Assembly: GCA_964487555.1 (NCBI GenBank)
Contig: CAZART010000001.1
Coordinates: 62,001 to 126,000 of the forward strand
Direction: 5' to 3'
Source of the DNA: CAZART01 sp964487555
GTDB taxonomy: Bacteria > Bacteroidota > Rhodothermia > Rhodothermales > VXPQ01
Length of the DNA: 64,000 bases
The notes beneath the pieces were generated by a model. It saw only the letters and a list, made by a program, of their open reading frames with translations. It was not told where the DNA came from and searched no databases. This document shows positions 39,141 through 46,808 of this stretch, piece by piece (within the stretch, counting starts at the first letter, position 1; the number at the start of each line of letters is the position of its first letter). The position numbers were made by a program, and so were the translations under genes.

Positions 39141-40241
39141 ATGGCTAGCGTACGTCTCGCACGCATGGCGATGGCCTCTCGCTTCGAGCTGATCCTCGAA
39201 GGCGAAAGCGAGGCCTGGCTGCGCGCAGCAGGCGAAGAAGCCCTCTCCGAAATCGAGCGCCTCGATCGCCAGCTGACCATCTTCAGCCCGGCCAGCGAGG
39301 TCAGCCGCATCAACGCGCGCGCCGCGCAGGAGCCCGTCCCGGTCGAGCCCCGGCTCTTCGTGCTTCTGCAGCAATGCAAGAAGTTATTTGAAGAAACGGG
39401 CGGGGCCTTCGACGTCACGGTCGCCCCGCTCATGAGGGCGTGGGGCTTCTACTATGGCGCGGGCAGGCTTCCCGCTGCGGAAATGCTCGAAAGAGCGCGG
39501 CAGGTGACGGGCATGCATCAGGTTCATCTGGATGCGGACCGCCGCACCGTCGCCTTCGAGCGCGCGGGCGTGCTGCTGGATTTCGGCGCAATCGGCAAAG
39601 GATATGCCGTGGACGAGGCCGTCGCGATTCTTCGCGAGGCCGGCGTCGAGCGCGCCTTTCTGCACGGCGGCACGAGTACGGCCTACGGCATCGGAACGGC
39701 GGAGGACGGCCGGCCGTGGCAGGTCGCGCTCCCCTACCCCGGCGAGGATGCCGGCTCCGCCGAGGCATCGGACCGGAATCGGATGCCGTCCGAAGAGCCG
39801 CACGAGAGACGGCCGCCCAGCGAAAGCCCCGGGACGGAACGCGAGGCGCACGGCGAAGTTGATGCGTCGTCGTCCGAAGCGTCCGTGCTCGCCGTCGCGC
39901 CGCTCGAAAACGCATCCCTGTCGGTCTCAGCCGTCTGGGGCAAGGCGTTCGAGGCCGACGGAAAGACGCTCGGCCACGTGCTGGATCCGCGACGGGGACG
40001 GCCTGTCGAAGGCGCCATGATGACGGCCGTCGTCGCGGGCTCCGCGACCGAAGCCGATGCCCTGTCGACGGCGCTGCTGGTCCTCGGGCGCGGCGGCGGC
40101 GCACTCGTCGATCGCCTGCGCGGCCACGTCAAAATGCTGTTGTTGTTGACCTCCGAGAAAAACGAGTCCTTCGAAATCATCGAATCTGAATTTCCCACGA
40201 TCCCCTCTCATCGATACCACGTGGGCACGCTGCCCTCGTGA
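39141..40241 (+). CDS. FAD:protein FMN transferase (ApbE-like)
   Basis: A 366-residue protein with the ApbE signatures LTIFSPASEVSRINARA, GGAFDVTVAPLMRAWGF, LLDFGAIGKGYAVDEAV, LHGGTSTAYGIG and HVLDPRRGRPVEGAMMTAVV. ApbE moves FMN from FAD onto a Thr of target flavoproteins. The ATG at 39141 was chosen because the longer frame from 39057 runs through the terminator. Two oddities stand out. There is no signal peptide or lipobox, although most ApbE proteins are exported. An insert of ~45 hydrophilic residues (around residues 210-255, rich in Glu, Ser, Arg and Pro) sits where related proteins have a short loop. Confidence 0.85.
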   Translation: MASVRLARMAMASRFELILEGESEAWLRAAGEEALSEIERLDRQLTIFSPASEVSRINARAAQEPVPVEPRLFVLLQQCKKLFEETGGAFDVTVAPLMRAWGFYYGAGRLPAAEMLERARQVTGMHQVHLDADRRTVAFERAGVLLDFGAIGKGYAVDEAVAILREAGVERAFLHGGTSTAYGIGTAEDGRPWQVALPYPGEDAGSAEASDRNRMPSEEPHERRPPSESPGTEREAHGEVDASSSEASVLAVAPLENASLSVSAVWGKAFEADGKTLGHVLDPRRGRPVEGAMMTAVVAGSATEADALSTALLVLGRGGGALVDRLRGHVKMLLLLTSEKNESFEIIESEFPTIPSHRYHVGTLPS

Positions 40242-40260
40242 CACGTTACCGGACCTTGTT

Positions 40261-41544
40261 ATGCATTCAGACGATTTGACCCCCGATCAGCAACGATCCC
40301 TCCTCAGCCGGCGCAGCTTTCTCAAGAAAGGCTCGCTGATTCCCCTGGCGGGATTCACCTCGCTCGCCGAGACCGCGGCCGCCGCGTCGCGGATCCGCAG
40401 CGCCGACGACGTCGTTCAGATGGCCCTCGTCGGCTTCGGAGCGTGGGGTCGGGAGATCGCGACCACGATCGAGCGGATCCCCGAGGCGCGCGTGGCCGCC
40501 GTCGTCGACACGTACGACGTGATGCTTAAGCGCGCGGAGCGCTCCGTTCCCGACGCCACCCGGCACGCGGATTATCGCGAGATTCTGGACAACCCCGACA
40601 TCTCGTCCGTCCTCGTTGCGACGCCTACGCATCGCCACCGGCAAATCGTACTCGACGCCCTGGCGGCCGGCAAACACGTCTACGTCGAAGCGCCGATGGC
40701 CTCGAACGTCGAAGATGCGCGCGCGATGGCCCACGCCGCGATGGGCGCCGCCAATCAGATCTTCGAAGTGGGCCTTCTCTATCGATTCAACCCGCAGTAC
40801 CGATCGGTCTTCCAGTTCATGCGAAGCGGCGCACTCGGAAAGGCCACCATGGCCCGTGCGCAATGGCACAACAAGGAAAGCTGGCGCCGCGCCTCCCCGA
40901 ACCGCGAGCGTGAGCGCGAGCAGAACTGGCGCCTCGATTCCGACGTGTCCCTCGGCCTGATAGGCGAGATCGGCATGCAGCAGCTCGATCCGGCGATGTG
41001 GTTCCTCGGAACGCGTCCTACGAGCGTCGCCGGGTTCGGCCAGATCCTCCTCTGGGACGACGGCCGCGACGTAGCCGACACCATCCAGGCGATCTTCGGC
41101 TTCGCAGACGGCGTGCACATGATCTACGACGCCACGCTGACGAGCTCCTTCGACCAGGCCTACGAGATGTACTACGGCCGCGACAGCACCATTATGCTCC
41201 GCGATTCGAAGGGCTGGATGTTCAAGGAAGTCGACGCCCCCCTCGTAGGTTGGGAAGTCTACGCGCGAAAAGACACGTTCTACCGAGAAAAGGGCATCAC
41301 GCTGGCCGCCAACGCGACGCAGCTCGACGCGCAAAACCAGGATCCGGCCGCCGACGATCCGAACGTGGAGACGCCGCTCTTCTACGCGCTGAAGGACTTC
41401 ACCGACAACCACTTCTTCGGCCCCTATCCGGCCGCTGCCGGCGTGAAAGAGGGCTTCGACACCGTCGTCCTGGCCGTAAAGGCCAACGAAGCCATCCGGA
41501 ACAACGCGAAAGTCGATATCGGAGACGACGACTTCGAGATCTAG
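40261..41544 (+). CDS. Gfo/Idh/MocA family oxidoreductase with Tat-like signal
   Basis: A 427-residue protein with a Tat-like N-terminus (SRRSFLKKGSLIPLAGFTSL) and Rossmann fold (VQMALVGFGAWGREIATTIE). The family motif block is SSVLVATPTHRHRQIVLDAL with GKHVYVEAPMASN; the usual E-K-P is changed to E-A-P. That Lys-to-Ala substitution removes the residue normally central to catalysis in this family, so the enzyme may not be a classical dehydrogenase. The start lies 19 bp after the ApbE-like stop, so the two are likely cotranscribed. Confidence 0.88.
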   Translation: MHSDDLTPDQQRSLLSRRSFLKKGSLIPLAGFTSLAETAAAASRIRSADDVVQMALVGFGAWGREIATTIERIPEARVAAVVDTYDVMLKRAERSVPDATRHADYREILDNPDISSVLVATPTHRHRQIVLDALAAGKHVYVEAPMASNVEDARAMAHAAMGAANQIFEVGLLYRFNPQYRSVFQFMRSGALGKATMARAQWHNKESWRRASPNREREREQNWRLDSDVSLGLIGEIGMQQLDPAMWFLGTRPTSVAGFGQILLWDDGRDVADTIQAIFGFADGVHMIYDATLTSSFDQAYEMYYGRDSTIMLRDSKGWMFKEVDAPLVGWEVYARKDTFYREKGITLAANATQLDAQNQDPAADDPNVETPLFYALKDFTDNHFFGPYPAAAGVKEGFDTVVLAVKANEAIRNNAKVDIGDDDFEI

Positions 41545-41710
41545 ATCTAGTGGAGGGAGCTCTGGGGCCCGACCACCGCCATGACGCTCAAGCCCGCTGA
41601 AAATCGCGGCCGGTTCGTACCGCCGTGGGAGCCCTGGAAAAGTCGAGCGCATCCGCATCCGTCGATTCCGTACATTGGCCTGATCTCACCGAGAACGGAG
41701 CGCGACGGTC

Positions 41711-42301
41711 ATGCATTCATCTCGCATCTCACTGGACCGGAGTGCCGCCTCCTTCACGGTCGCTCTGGCCGTTTTCCTCGCGGGCTGCGCGGTAGCGAAG
41801 GCGCCAAGCGATTGGCTCCCGAACGTCGAGGACATCCCTGAGGATGCCTTCGGCGCGTGGGTCGAAATCTCACAATCCGACACGACTCGCTACGGCGAGC
41901 TTATTGCCCTCGACGGCGACTCGCTCTATCTGCTGCCGGTGGCACCCCGTGCGTCGAAACGTGCGAAGGCCCTCGATTCGGCGGCCTCGAGCCATCTCGA
42001 CGTAATTCCTCTGTCGGCGATCCCGGAGGCTCGCCTCTTCTGGTTCGATTCAGACTGGGAGCGATTGGCGTTGACGTCGCTGGCCGGGACCGTCGCCACT
42101 GTCTCCCACGGAGCCTTCCTCATGATCTCCTCGCCTTTTTGGATCCTCGGAGGCTTCGCGTCCTCAAACATACACTCGCGCAAACCCCTGCTTTCGTATC
42201 CGGATGCAACGTGGTCGACCTTCAAATCCTACGCGCGATTCCCCCAGGGTCTACCTCCGGACCTAAACCATCTTCGCCCGCGACCCCGGTCCGCCGATTG
42301 A
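41711..42301 (+). CDS. Lipoprotein of unknown function
   Basis: A 196-residue protein with a signal peptide and lipobox (VALAVFLAGCAVAKA). I do not recognise a family. It has a β-type middle (AWVEISQSDTTRYGELIALD, SLYLLPVAP) and a hydrophobic helix near residue 135 (LTSLAGTVATVSHGAFLMIS). The DTTRYGELIALDGDSLYLL element resembles the opening of the next gene's DGSIYVFSSW region, both looking like short RNA-bind-type or SH3-like β segments. The stop codon lies in a 19-bp tandem duplication. It may form an operon with the next two genes. Confidence 0.7.
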   Translation: MHSSRISLDRSAASFTVALAVFLAGCAVAKAPSDWLPNVEDIPEDAFGAWVEISQSDTTRYGELIALDGDSLYLLPVAPRASKRAKALDSAASSHLDVIPLSAIPEARLFWFDSDWERLALTSLAGTVATVSHGAFLMISSPFWILGGFASSNIHSRKPLLSYPDATWSTFKSYARFPQGLPPDLNHLRPRPRSAD

Positions 42302-42320
42302 ACCCCGGTCCGCCGATTGA
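42283..42320. repeat. 19-bp tandem duplication at a stop codon
   Basis: ACCCCGGTCCGCCGATTGA occurs twice head to tail (42283-42301 and 42302-42320). The first copy ends with the stop codon of the upstream lipoprotein gene, and the second ends one base before the ATG at 42322. Confidence 0.93.
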
Positions 42321-42321
42321 T

Positions 42322-43986
42322 ATGATCGATTTCGTCTATCGCACATGTTTCGTCGCGCTCTTCGCCGCCTTCATGCTGGCGGGTTGTTCTCGCCTCGATC
42401 GCATCGAACGCCGGACGTTTGCGCCCGATTCACTCTTTGTCGCGTCGGCTACGAACGCGGATGCCGGACCGATCAAGGTCCACATGCCCGACGGCTCGAT
42501 CTACGTTTTTTCGAGCTGGGACATATCGTCGGAGGAGCGCCTCATAACGGGCGAAGCCGCACACCTGAACGCGATTCGCGACACGCTCGCCCGGGGATCG
42601 ATGTCGGTGCCGATCGACTCTGTCTCGCTCGTCGAGACGAATGTTCGCTCCGCCTCGGGTGCGCCCGTCTATTTCGCCGCGCTGACGGCCGCCTCCGCCG
42701 CGCTCACATTCTACTGCGCCGCAAACCCGAAAGCATGCTTCGGTTCGTGTCCGACCATCTATTCGACGACCGCCGACGGCGACGTCCTCGAGGCCGAATC
42801 GTTTTCCCACAGCATCGCCCCTTTGTTTGAAATGCGAGACGTCGACCGGATCGGCGCTCAACCAGGGCCGGACGGCCTGCTTCGCCTGGACGTCCGCAAC
42901 GAAGCGCTCGAGACGCACTACATCAATCACCTCGAACTCCTTGAAGTCGCCCATGAACCGGGCGCGTATGCGGTCCCGGAGGGACAAGGCGGAGCGATCG
43001 TGATGAACGATTTTGCCGAAAGCGTCTCGATGACCGACCGCGCCGGTAACGACGTGGCCCTTGTACTGTCGCGGAAGGACGCCGCAGCCTACGAAGCCGA
43101 TCCGGCCACGCTGGCCGCGGCGGATCCGGACGATGCCTTCGATCACATCGATATCGCGCTCGTCGCGCCGCCGTCGGATTCCGCAGCCGTGCTGCTAACC
43201 TTCCGGGCAAGTCTGCTCAGCACGGTCCTCTTTTACGACTTCATGCTCGCCGGCCAGGGCCTTGACGCCATCGGATGGCTGACCCGAAATCTCGACACGA
43301 TCACGGGGGCGGTGCAGATCGGCGAGTTCTACACTCGCTGGATGGGCGTGCGAATCGCCGTCCGCGACGGCGAAGAATACCGCGATGTCGGCCGCCTCGG
43401 GGGCGCAGGTCCGATTGCATGGGATGATGCCGCCGTGATCGTCCCGATCGTCGAAACCGATTCGCTTCGCATCCGCATATCCTTCCTCACGGATGCCTTT
43501 CGGATCGATCGTATCGCCGTCGCCCGCAGCGTAGAGCGCCGACCGGTCCGGACGATCCCGCTGGCACGTGTCGAATCGCGGGGCGCGTTTCGGCGTCCCA
43601 CCGAGGCGGTCTCGAGCAACGGCGCCGTCGACACCGAGCTTCACGCCGACGCGGCCCATCCCGACGAGCGCTACCTGACGACCCACCCCGGCATGCGTTT
43701 CGACGCCGTCTTCGATGCCGGCAGCGGCAACGTGCCCGACGCCGGCTCCCGCGCGGGCTCCGTGTTCGACCACGGAAGGAGCGCGGCTTCGGAGGTGCGG
43801 ACCTATTTTCTCGCCAGCCAGGGCTACTACATCGAGTGGATCCGCCGCGAATGGCTGCAGCGCGACACGACCGGCATGCCGGCGATGGCCTCGGACGAAA
43901 TGCTCCGCCGAGCCTTCGACCGCTGGCGCACCGTGAAATCCGAATACGAGGATCTCTTTTTCCGCACAAAAATCCCCGTGCGATGA
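42322..43986 (+). CDS. Large lipoprotein of unknown function
   Basis: A 554-residue protein with a signal peptide and lipobox (CFVALFAAFMLAGC). The ATG at 42322 was chosen; longer in-frame extensions overlap the previous gene. After the anchor comes a short β element (KVHMPDGSIYVFSSWDISSE). Then there is a hydrophobic segment with four cysteines (FYCAANPKACFGSCPTIYST) and a long β-rich region without a family I recognise. A similar SWDxxxExxxxGxGxxLNAxR style is found in uncharacterised Bacteroidota lipoproteins. It overlaps the next gene by four bases. Confidence 0.72.
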   Translation: MIDFVYRTCFVALFAAFMLAGCSRLDRIERRTFAPDSLFVASATNADAGPIKVHMPDGSIYVFSSWDISSEERLITGEAAHLNAIRDTLARGSMSVPIDSVSLVETNVRSASGAPVYFAALTAASAALTFYCAANPKACFGSCPTIYSTTADGDVLEAESFSHSIAPLFEMRDVDRIGAQPGPDGLLRLDVRNEALETHYINHLELLEVAHEPGAYAVPEGQGGAIVMNDFAESVSMTDRAGNDVALVLSRKDAAAYEADPATLAAADPDDAFDHIDIALVAPPSDSAAVLLTFRASLLSTVLFYDFMLAGQGLDAIGWLTRNLDTITGAVQIGEFYTRWMGVRIAVRDGEEYRDVGRLGGAGPIAWDDAAVIVPIVETDSLRIRISFLTDAFRIDRIAVARSVERRPVRTIPLARVESRGAFRRPTEAVSSNGAVDTELHADAAHPDERYLTTHPGMRFDAVFDAGSGNVPDAGSRAGSVFDHGRSAASEVRTYFLASQGYYIEWIRREWLQRDTTGMPAMASDEMLRRAFDRWRTVKSEYEDLFFRTKIPVR

Positions 43987-45044
43987 GGACGTTCCTCCCC
44001 GGAATCATCGTGCCGGTCCTCGCCGCGGGCCTCATGACGGCTGCGCCTCTATTCGGTCAGCACGGCCGGCATCGGCCGGATCATGTGCCGGCGACGGAAT
44101 CAGCGGCAGCCCCGGATTCTGCGGCGGCGGGTTCAGCGGCGGCGGGTTCAGCGGCGGGTTCGGCGGCAGGTACAGCGGCGGGTTCGGCGGCGGGTACAGC
44201 GGCGGGTTCGGCGCCGCCGAATGCCGCCTTAGCGGCCGAATCAATGGGAGCGACTTCGTCGGCATCCGCCGATTCAGCGGCGGCGGACTTTATTCGGAGG
44301 GTGCGCGCAGGAACAGTACGGTTTCGTCGGCTGGAGGACGCAATTGCTGCCGGCTATCGGCTCGTAGGTCCGGATTTTCCCGGGATGGGCGAGCACTGGG
44401 TGAACATCCAGACGACTCTGGCGAAACGAATCGAGCCTACCCGACCCGCCGTCTTAAGCTACCTGCGTGTGGACGGTGAGGCTGTGCTCACAGGTGCGGC
44501 TTTTGCCGTACCGCTGCGGCCCGGCGAGGCGCCGCCCGTTCTCCCTTTTCCCGTGACCTGGCACCGGCACGGCGGGTCGATCGCGGACGAGACGCTGCAC
44601 CTAAATCCTCATGCCATGGAGCACGCGCCGGACGGGCCGCAGCTTGCGATGATTCACGCGTGGGTCTGGACCGAGAATCCCGCAGGGACGTTCGCGCAGC
44701 AAAACTGGACGCTCCCGTTCCACCGGCTCGGGCTGGAGGCGCCCGCGGACCTCACTCCGGCCGCAGGCAAGGCCGCGCATCTGGCGTCGGGCGGCGTCGT
44801 GTATTACGCGGGGGTGATCGAGCGGGCGGGGCGCCCAACGGCAGCGGAGATGGCGGTCGTGCGCGAGGTGCTGGATCGGATTCTCGGGGACGTGGAAGAG
44901 GTCATCGACGCATGGTCCGTCGGCGTCCGGTCGGACGCCGAGTGCGTCGAGCGGTTGTCCGTGCTCTGGAAGGAGATGTGGGATGACGTGATCGTTCGCC
45001 TCTCCCCCGAGGTCGGCGATCGCCTGACGACGTTGTCGGAGTAG
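43983..45044 (+). CDS. Secreted protein with Ala/Gly/Ser repeat linker and His-rich domain, unknown function
   Basis: A 353-residue protein with a signal peptide (IIVPVLAAGLMTAAPLFGQ), a low-complexity region (~45-80) of GSAAG/GTAAG repeats, and a conserved-looking domain. That domain contains HWVNIQTTLAKRI, PVTWHRHGGSI, LHLNPHAMEHAPDG and IHAWVWTENPAGTFAQQNW. The many His residues suggest metal binding, but I do not recognise a Pfam family. The ATG overlaps the preceding TGA (ATGA), so it is translationally coupled to the large lipoprotein. Confidence 0.72.
   Translation: MRTFLPGIIVPVLAAGLMTAAPLFGQHGRHRPDHVPATESAAAPDSAAAGSAAAGSAAGSAAGTAAGSAAGTAAGSAPPNAALAAESMGATSSASADSAAADFIRRVRAGTVRFRRLEDAIAAGYRLVGPDFPGMGEHWVNIQTTLAKRIEPTRPAVLSYLRVDGEAVLTGAAFAVPLRPGEAPPVLPFPVTWHRHGGSIADETLHLNPHAMEHAPDGPQLAMIHAWVWTENPAGTFAQQNWTLPFHRLGLEAPADLTPAAGKAAHLASGGVVYYAGVIERAGRPTAAEMAVVREVLDRILGDVEEVIDAWSVGVRSDAECVERLSVLWKEMWDDVIVRLSPEVGDRLTTLSE
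44110..44215. repeat. Imperfect GC-rich coding repeats
   Basis: Irregular repeats of GGCGGGTTCAGCGGC / GGCGGGTACAGCGGC encode the GSAAG/GTAAG linker of the surrounding gene. The unit length is 12 or 15 bases, always in frame. Confidence 0.8.
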
Positions 45045-45275
45045 AGGACGGCGGATGGGCGGCCATGCTCGTTCGCCGGCCGTCCCAGGCTCTTCCGGTG
45101 CAGTTCGCGACAATCTGGTGCATTCCGCGGCCTTGTCCTTACGGATGCCGCGTCGAGCGGCTATACTAAACGTTGCGAGGTTTCTGAAACGAGACGGCGG
45201 GATGGCAGAAACGTTTTCGGCGCCGTCACGACCAATACGCACGCGGCGTAAATTTCATATCAACGTGGGGAAAGC

Positions 45276-45713
45276 ATGATCTGGAATGGACTCGAGAAAT
45301 ATCGCGACGTGGGGCTGCTGATCCTCCGTCTGGGCGTGGGCATCGGATACATGTACTTCCACGGCTGGGGCAAAATCTCCGGCGGCCCTGAGGCGTGGGA
45401 GGGTTACGGTGACGCGATGCAGCACCTCGGCATCACATTCTGGCCGACGTTCTGGGGCTTCATGGTCGCCTTTGCCGAATTCGTCGGCGGCTTCTGTATC
45501 GCGATCGGCTTCTTTTTCCGCCCGGCGGCTGCGCTCATCTGTATCGCGATGATCGTCGCGACCAACATGCACATTATCACGGGACGCGGCGGTCCGGCAC
45601 ACTCCATGAAGATGGCCTTCGTTATGGCCGGGCTCATTTTCGTCGGCCCCGGCAAATACAGCGTCGATGCGTGGGTTTATCGCAAGCGAAATACGACGCG
45701 CCTCGGACTTTAA
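45276..45713 (+). CDS. DoxX family membrane protein
   Basis: A 145-residue protein with four hydrophobic helices. The DoxX pattern is VGLLILRLGVGIGYMYFHGW, GKISGG, FAEFVGGFCIAIGFFFRPAA, MIVATNMHI and GLIFVGPGKYSVDAW. The family includes the small subunit of thiosulfate:quinone oxidoreductase and many uncharacterised members. It is a single gene with a GGGGAAAG ribosome-binding site before ATG 45276 and is followed by the GATC-rich repeats. Confidence 0.88.
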   Translation: MIWNGLEKYRDVGLLILRLGVGIGYMYFHGWGKISGGPEAWEGYGDAMQHLGITFWPTFWGFMVAFAEFVGGFCIAIGFFFRPAAALICIAMIVATNMHIITGRGGPAHSMKMAFVMAGLIFVGPGKYSVDAWVYRKRNTTRLGL

Positions 45714-45715
45714 AT

Positions 45716-45866
45716 GGAGAGGATCGGGAGATCGAGGATCGGGAGATTGGGAGAACGAGGATCGAGGATCGGGAGATCGGGGATCGGGAAATCCACCAGG
45801 ATCAGCGATGGTCGATCATCGATTCTCGATCATCGATCCTCTATCCCCGATTCCCGCCCTCCCCAA
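45716..45866. repeat. Degenerate GATC-rich repeat block with inverted halves
   Basis: The first half consists of GAGGATCGGGAGAT-type units repeated at least six times with small changes. The second half (45810-45866) has the opposite sense (ATTCTCGATCATCGATCCT, CTATCCCCGATTCCCG). The halves could pair as a long imperfect RNA hairpin after the DoxX stop. Such lineage-specific intergenic repeats occur in related high-GC phyla. No coding function is credible. Confidence 0.8.
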
Positions 45867-45900
45867 CGCGTCATAATCGTCAAAAAACTACAACGTCCCT

Positions 45901-46698
45901 ATGAAGACCGCCACCCTCCTCTTCCTCGCCTTTCTGATTCCCGTCGCAGCCGCGCAGGAATTCGCCTTGGAGCAACTGGAACAGTCGCCGCGCCATCACG
46001 AATGGATCGAGATCGACACCGACGGCCGGACGGTCCGGGCCTTTGCTGCGTTTCCCGAGCGGTCGGATGATACTCCGGCCGTGCTCGTGATCCACGAGAA
46101 CCGTGGCCTGACGGACTGGGTGCGCAGTTTCGCCGATCAGGTCGCCGCGGCCGGGTATCTTGCCGTCGCGCCCGACCTGCTTTCGGACTTCGACGACGAG
46201 CACAAGCGCACGACCGATTTCGAGAGCTCCGACGCCGCGCGCGACGCGATATATCAGCTGAATGCGGATCAGGTCGTTGCCGATCTACAGGCCGTGAAGG
46301 CTCACATCGCGGAGATGCCCTCCTCCAGCGGTGAGGTCGTCGTGGCCGGATTCTGCTGGGGCGGCTCCCAGACGTTCCGCTTCGCGATGCACGCCGACGA
46401 TATCGAGGCCGCCCTCGTCTTCTACGGCACGGCGCCGGAGGATGAGGAGGGGATCGCCGCCATTGAGGTGCCGGTCTACGGGTTCTACGGCGGCGACGAT
46501 CAGCGGGTGAACGCGACGATACCGGCCACGCAAGAGCGGATGGATCGATTCGGCAAGCCGTACGAAGTCGCGATCTATGAGGGGGCCGGGCACGGCTTCA
46601 TGCGTAGTGGAGACGATCCGGAGGCCGCCGCACCCAACAAGGAAGCCCGGGACGAGGCCTGGCAGCGGCTGGAAGCCATCCTCGGCGGCATCGATTGA
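45901..46698 (+). CDS. Secreted dienelactone hydrolase family protein
   Basis: A 265-residue α/β-hydrolase with a signal peptide (LLFLAFLIPVAAA-Q). Features of the DLH family are VLVIHENRGLTDWVRSFADQ (oxyanion region), the Cys nucleophile in GFCWGG, an Asp in FYGGDDQRV and the His in GAGHGFMR. The classic enzyme opens dienelactones in chlorocatechol breakdown; exported relatives have unknown ester substrates. It is convergent with the GH97 gene 110 bp away. Confidence 0.9.
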   Translation: MKTATLLFLAFLIPVAAAQEFALEQLEQSPRHHEWIEIDTDGRTVRAFAAFPERSDDTPAVLVIHENRGLTDWVRSFADQVAAAGYLAVAPDLLSDFDDEHKRTTDFESSDAARDAIYQLNADQVVADLQAVKAHIAEMPSSSGEVVVAGFCWGGSQTFRFAMHADDIEAALVFYGTAPEDEEGIAAIEVPVYGFYGGDDQRVNATIPATQERMDRFGKPYEVAIYEGAGHGFMRSGDDPEAAAPNKEARDEAWQRLEAILGGID

Positions 46699-46808
46699 TC
46701 GACCGGCCTCTCTGGCGGCCCGCTCGAAAGAACACTCCAGGTGTCTGGCAAATACACATCGAGCCGGCGCCTGGGCGTGCGCGCACGTGGGAGATAGGTT
46801 CGCCCAAA

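Noticed and set aside
40267..41658. Long open frame antisense to the second Tat-type dehydrogenase
   Set aside because: Same reason: a shadow of a well-supported gene.
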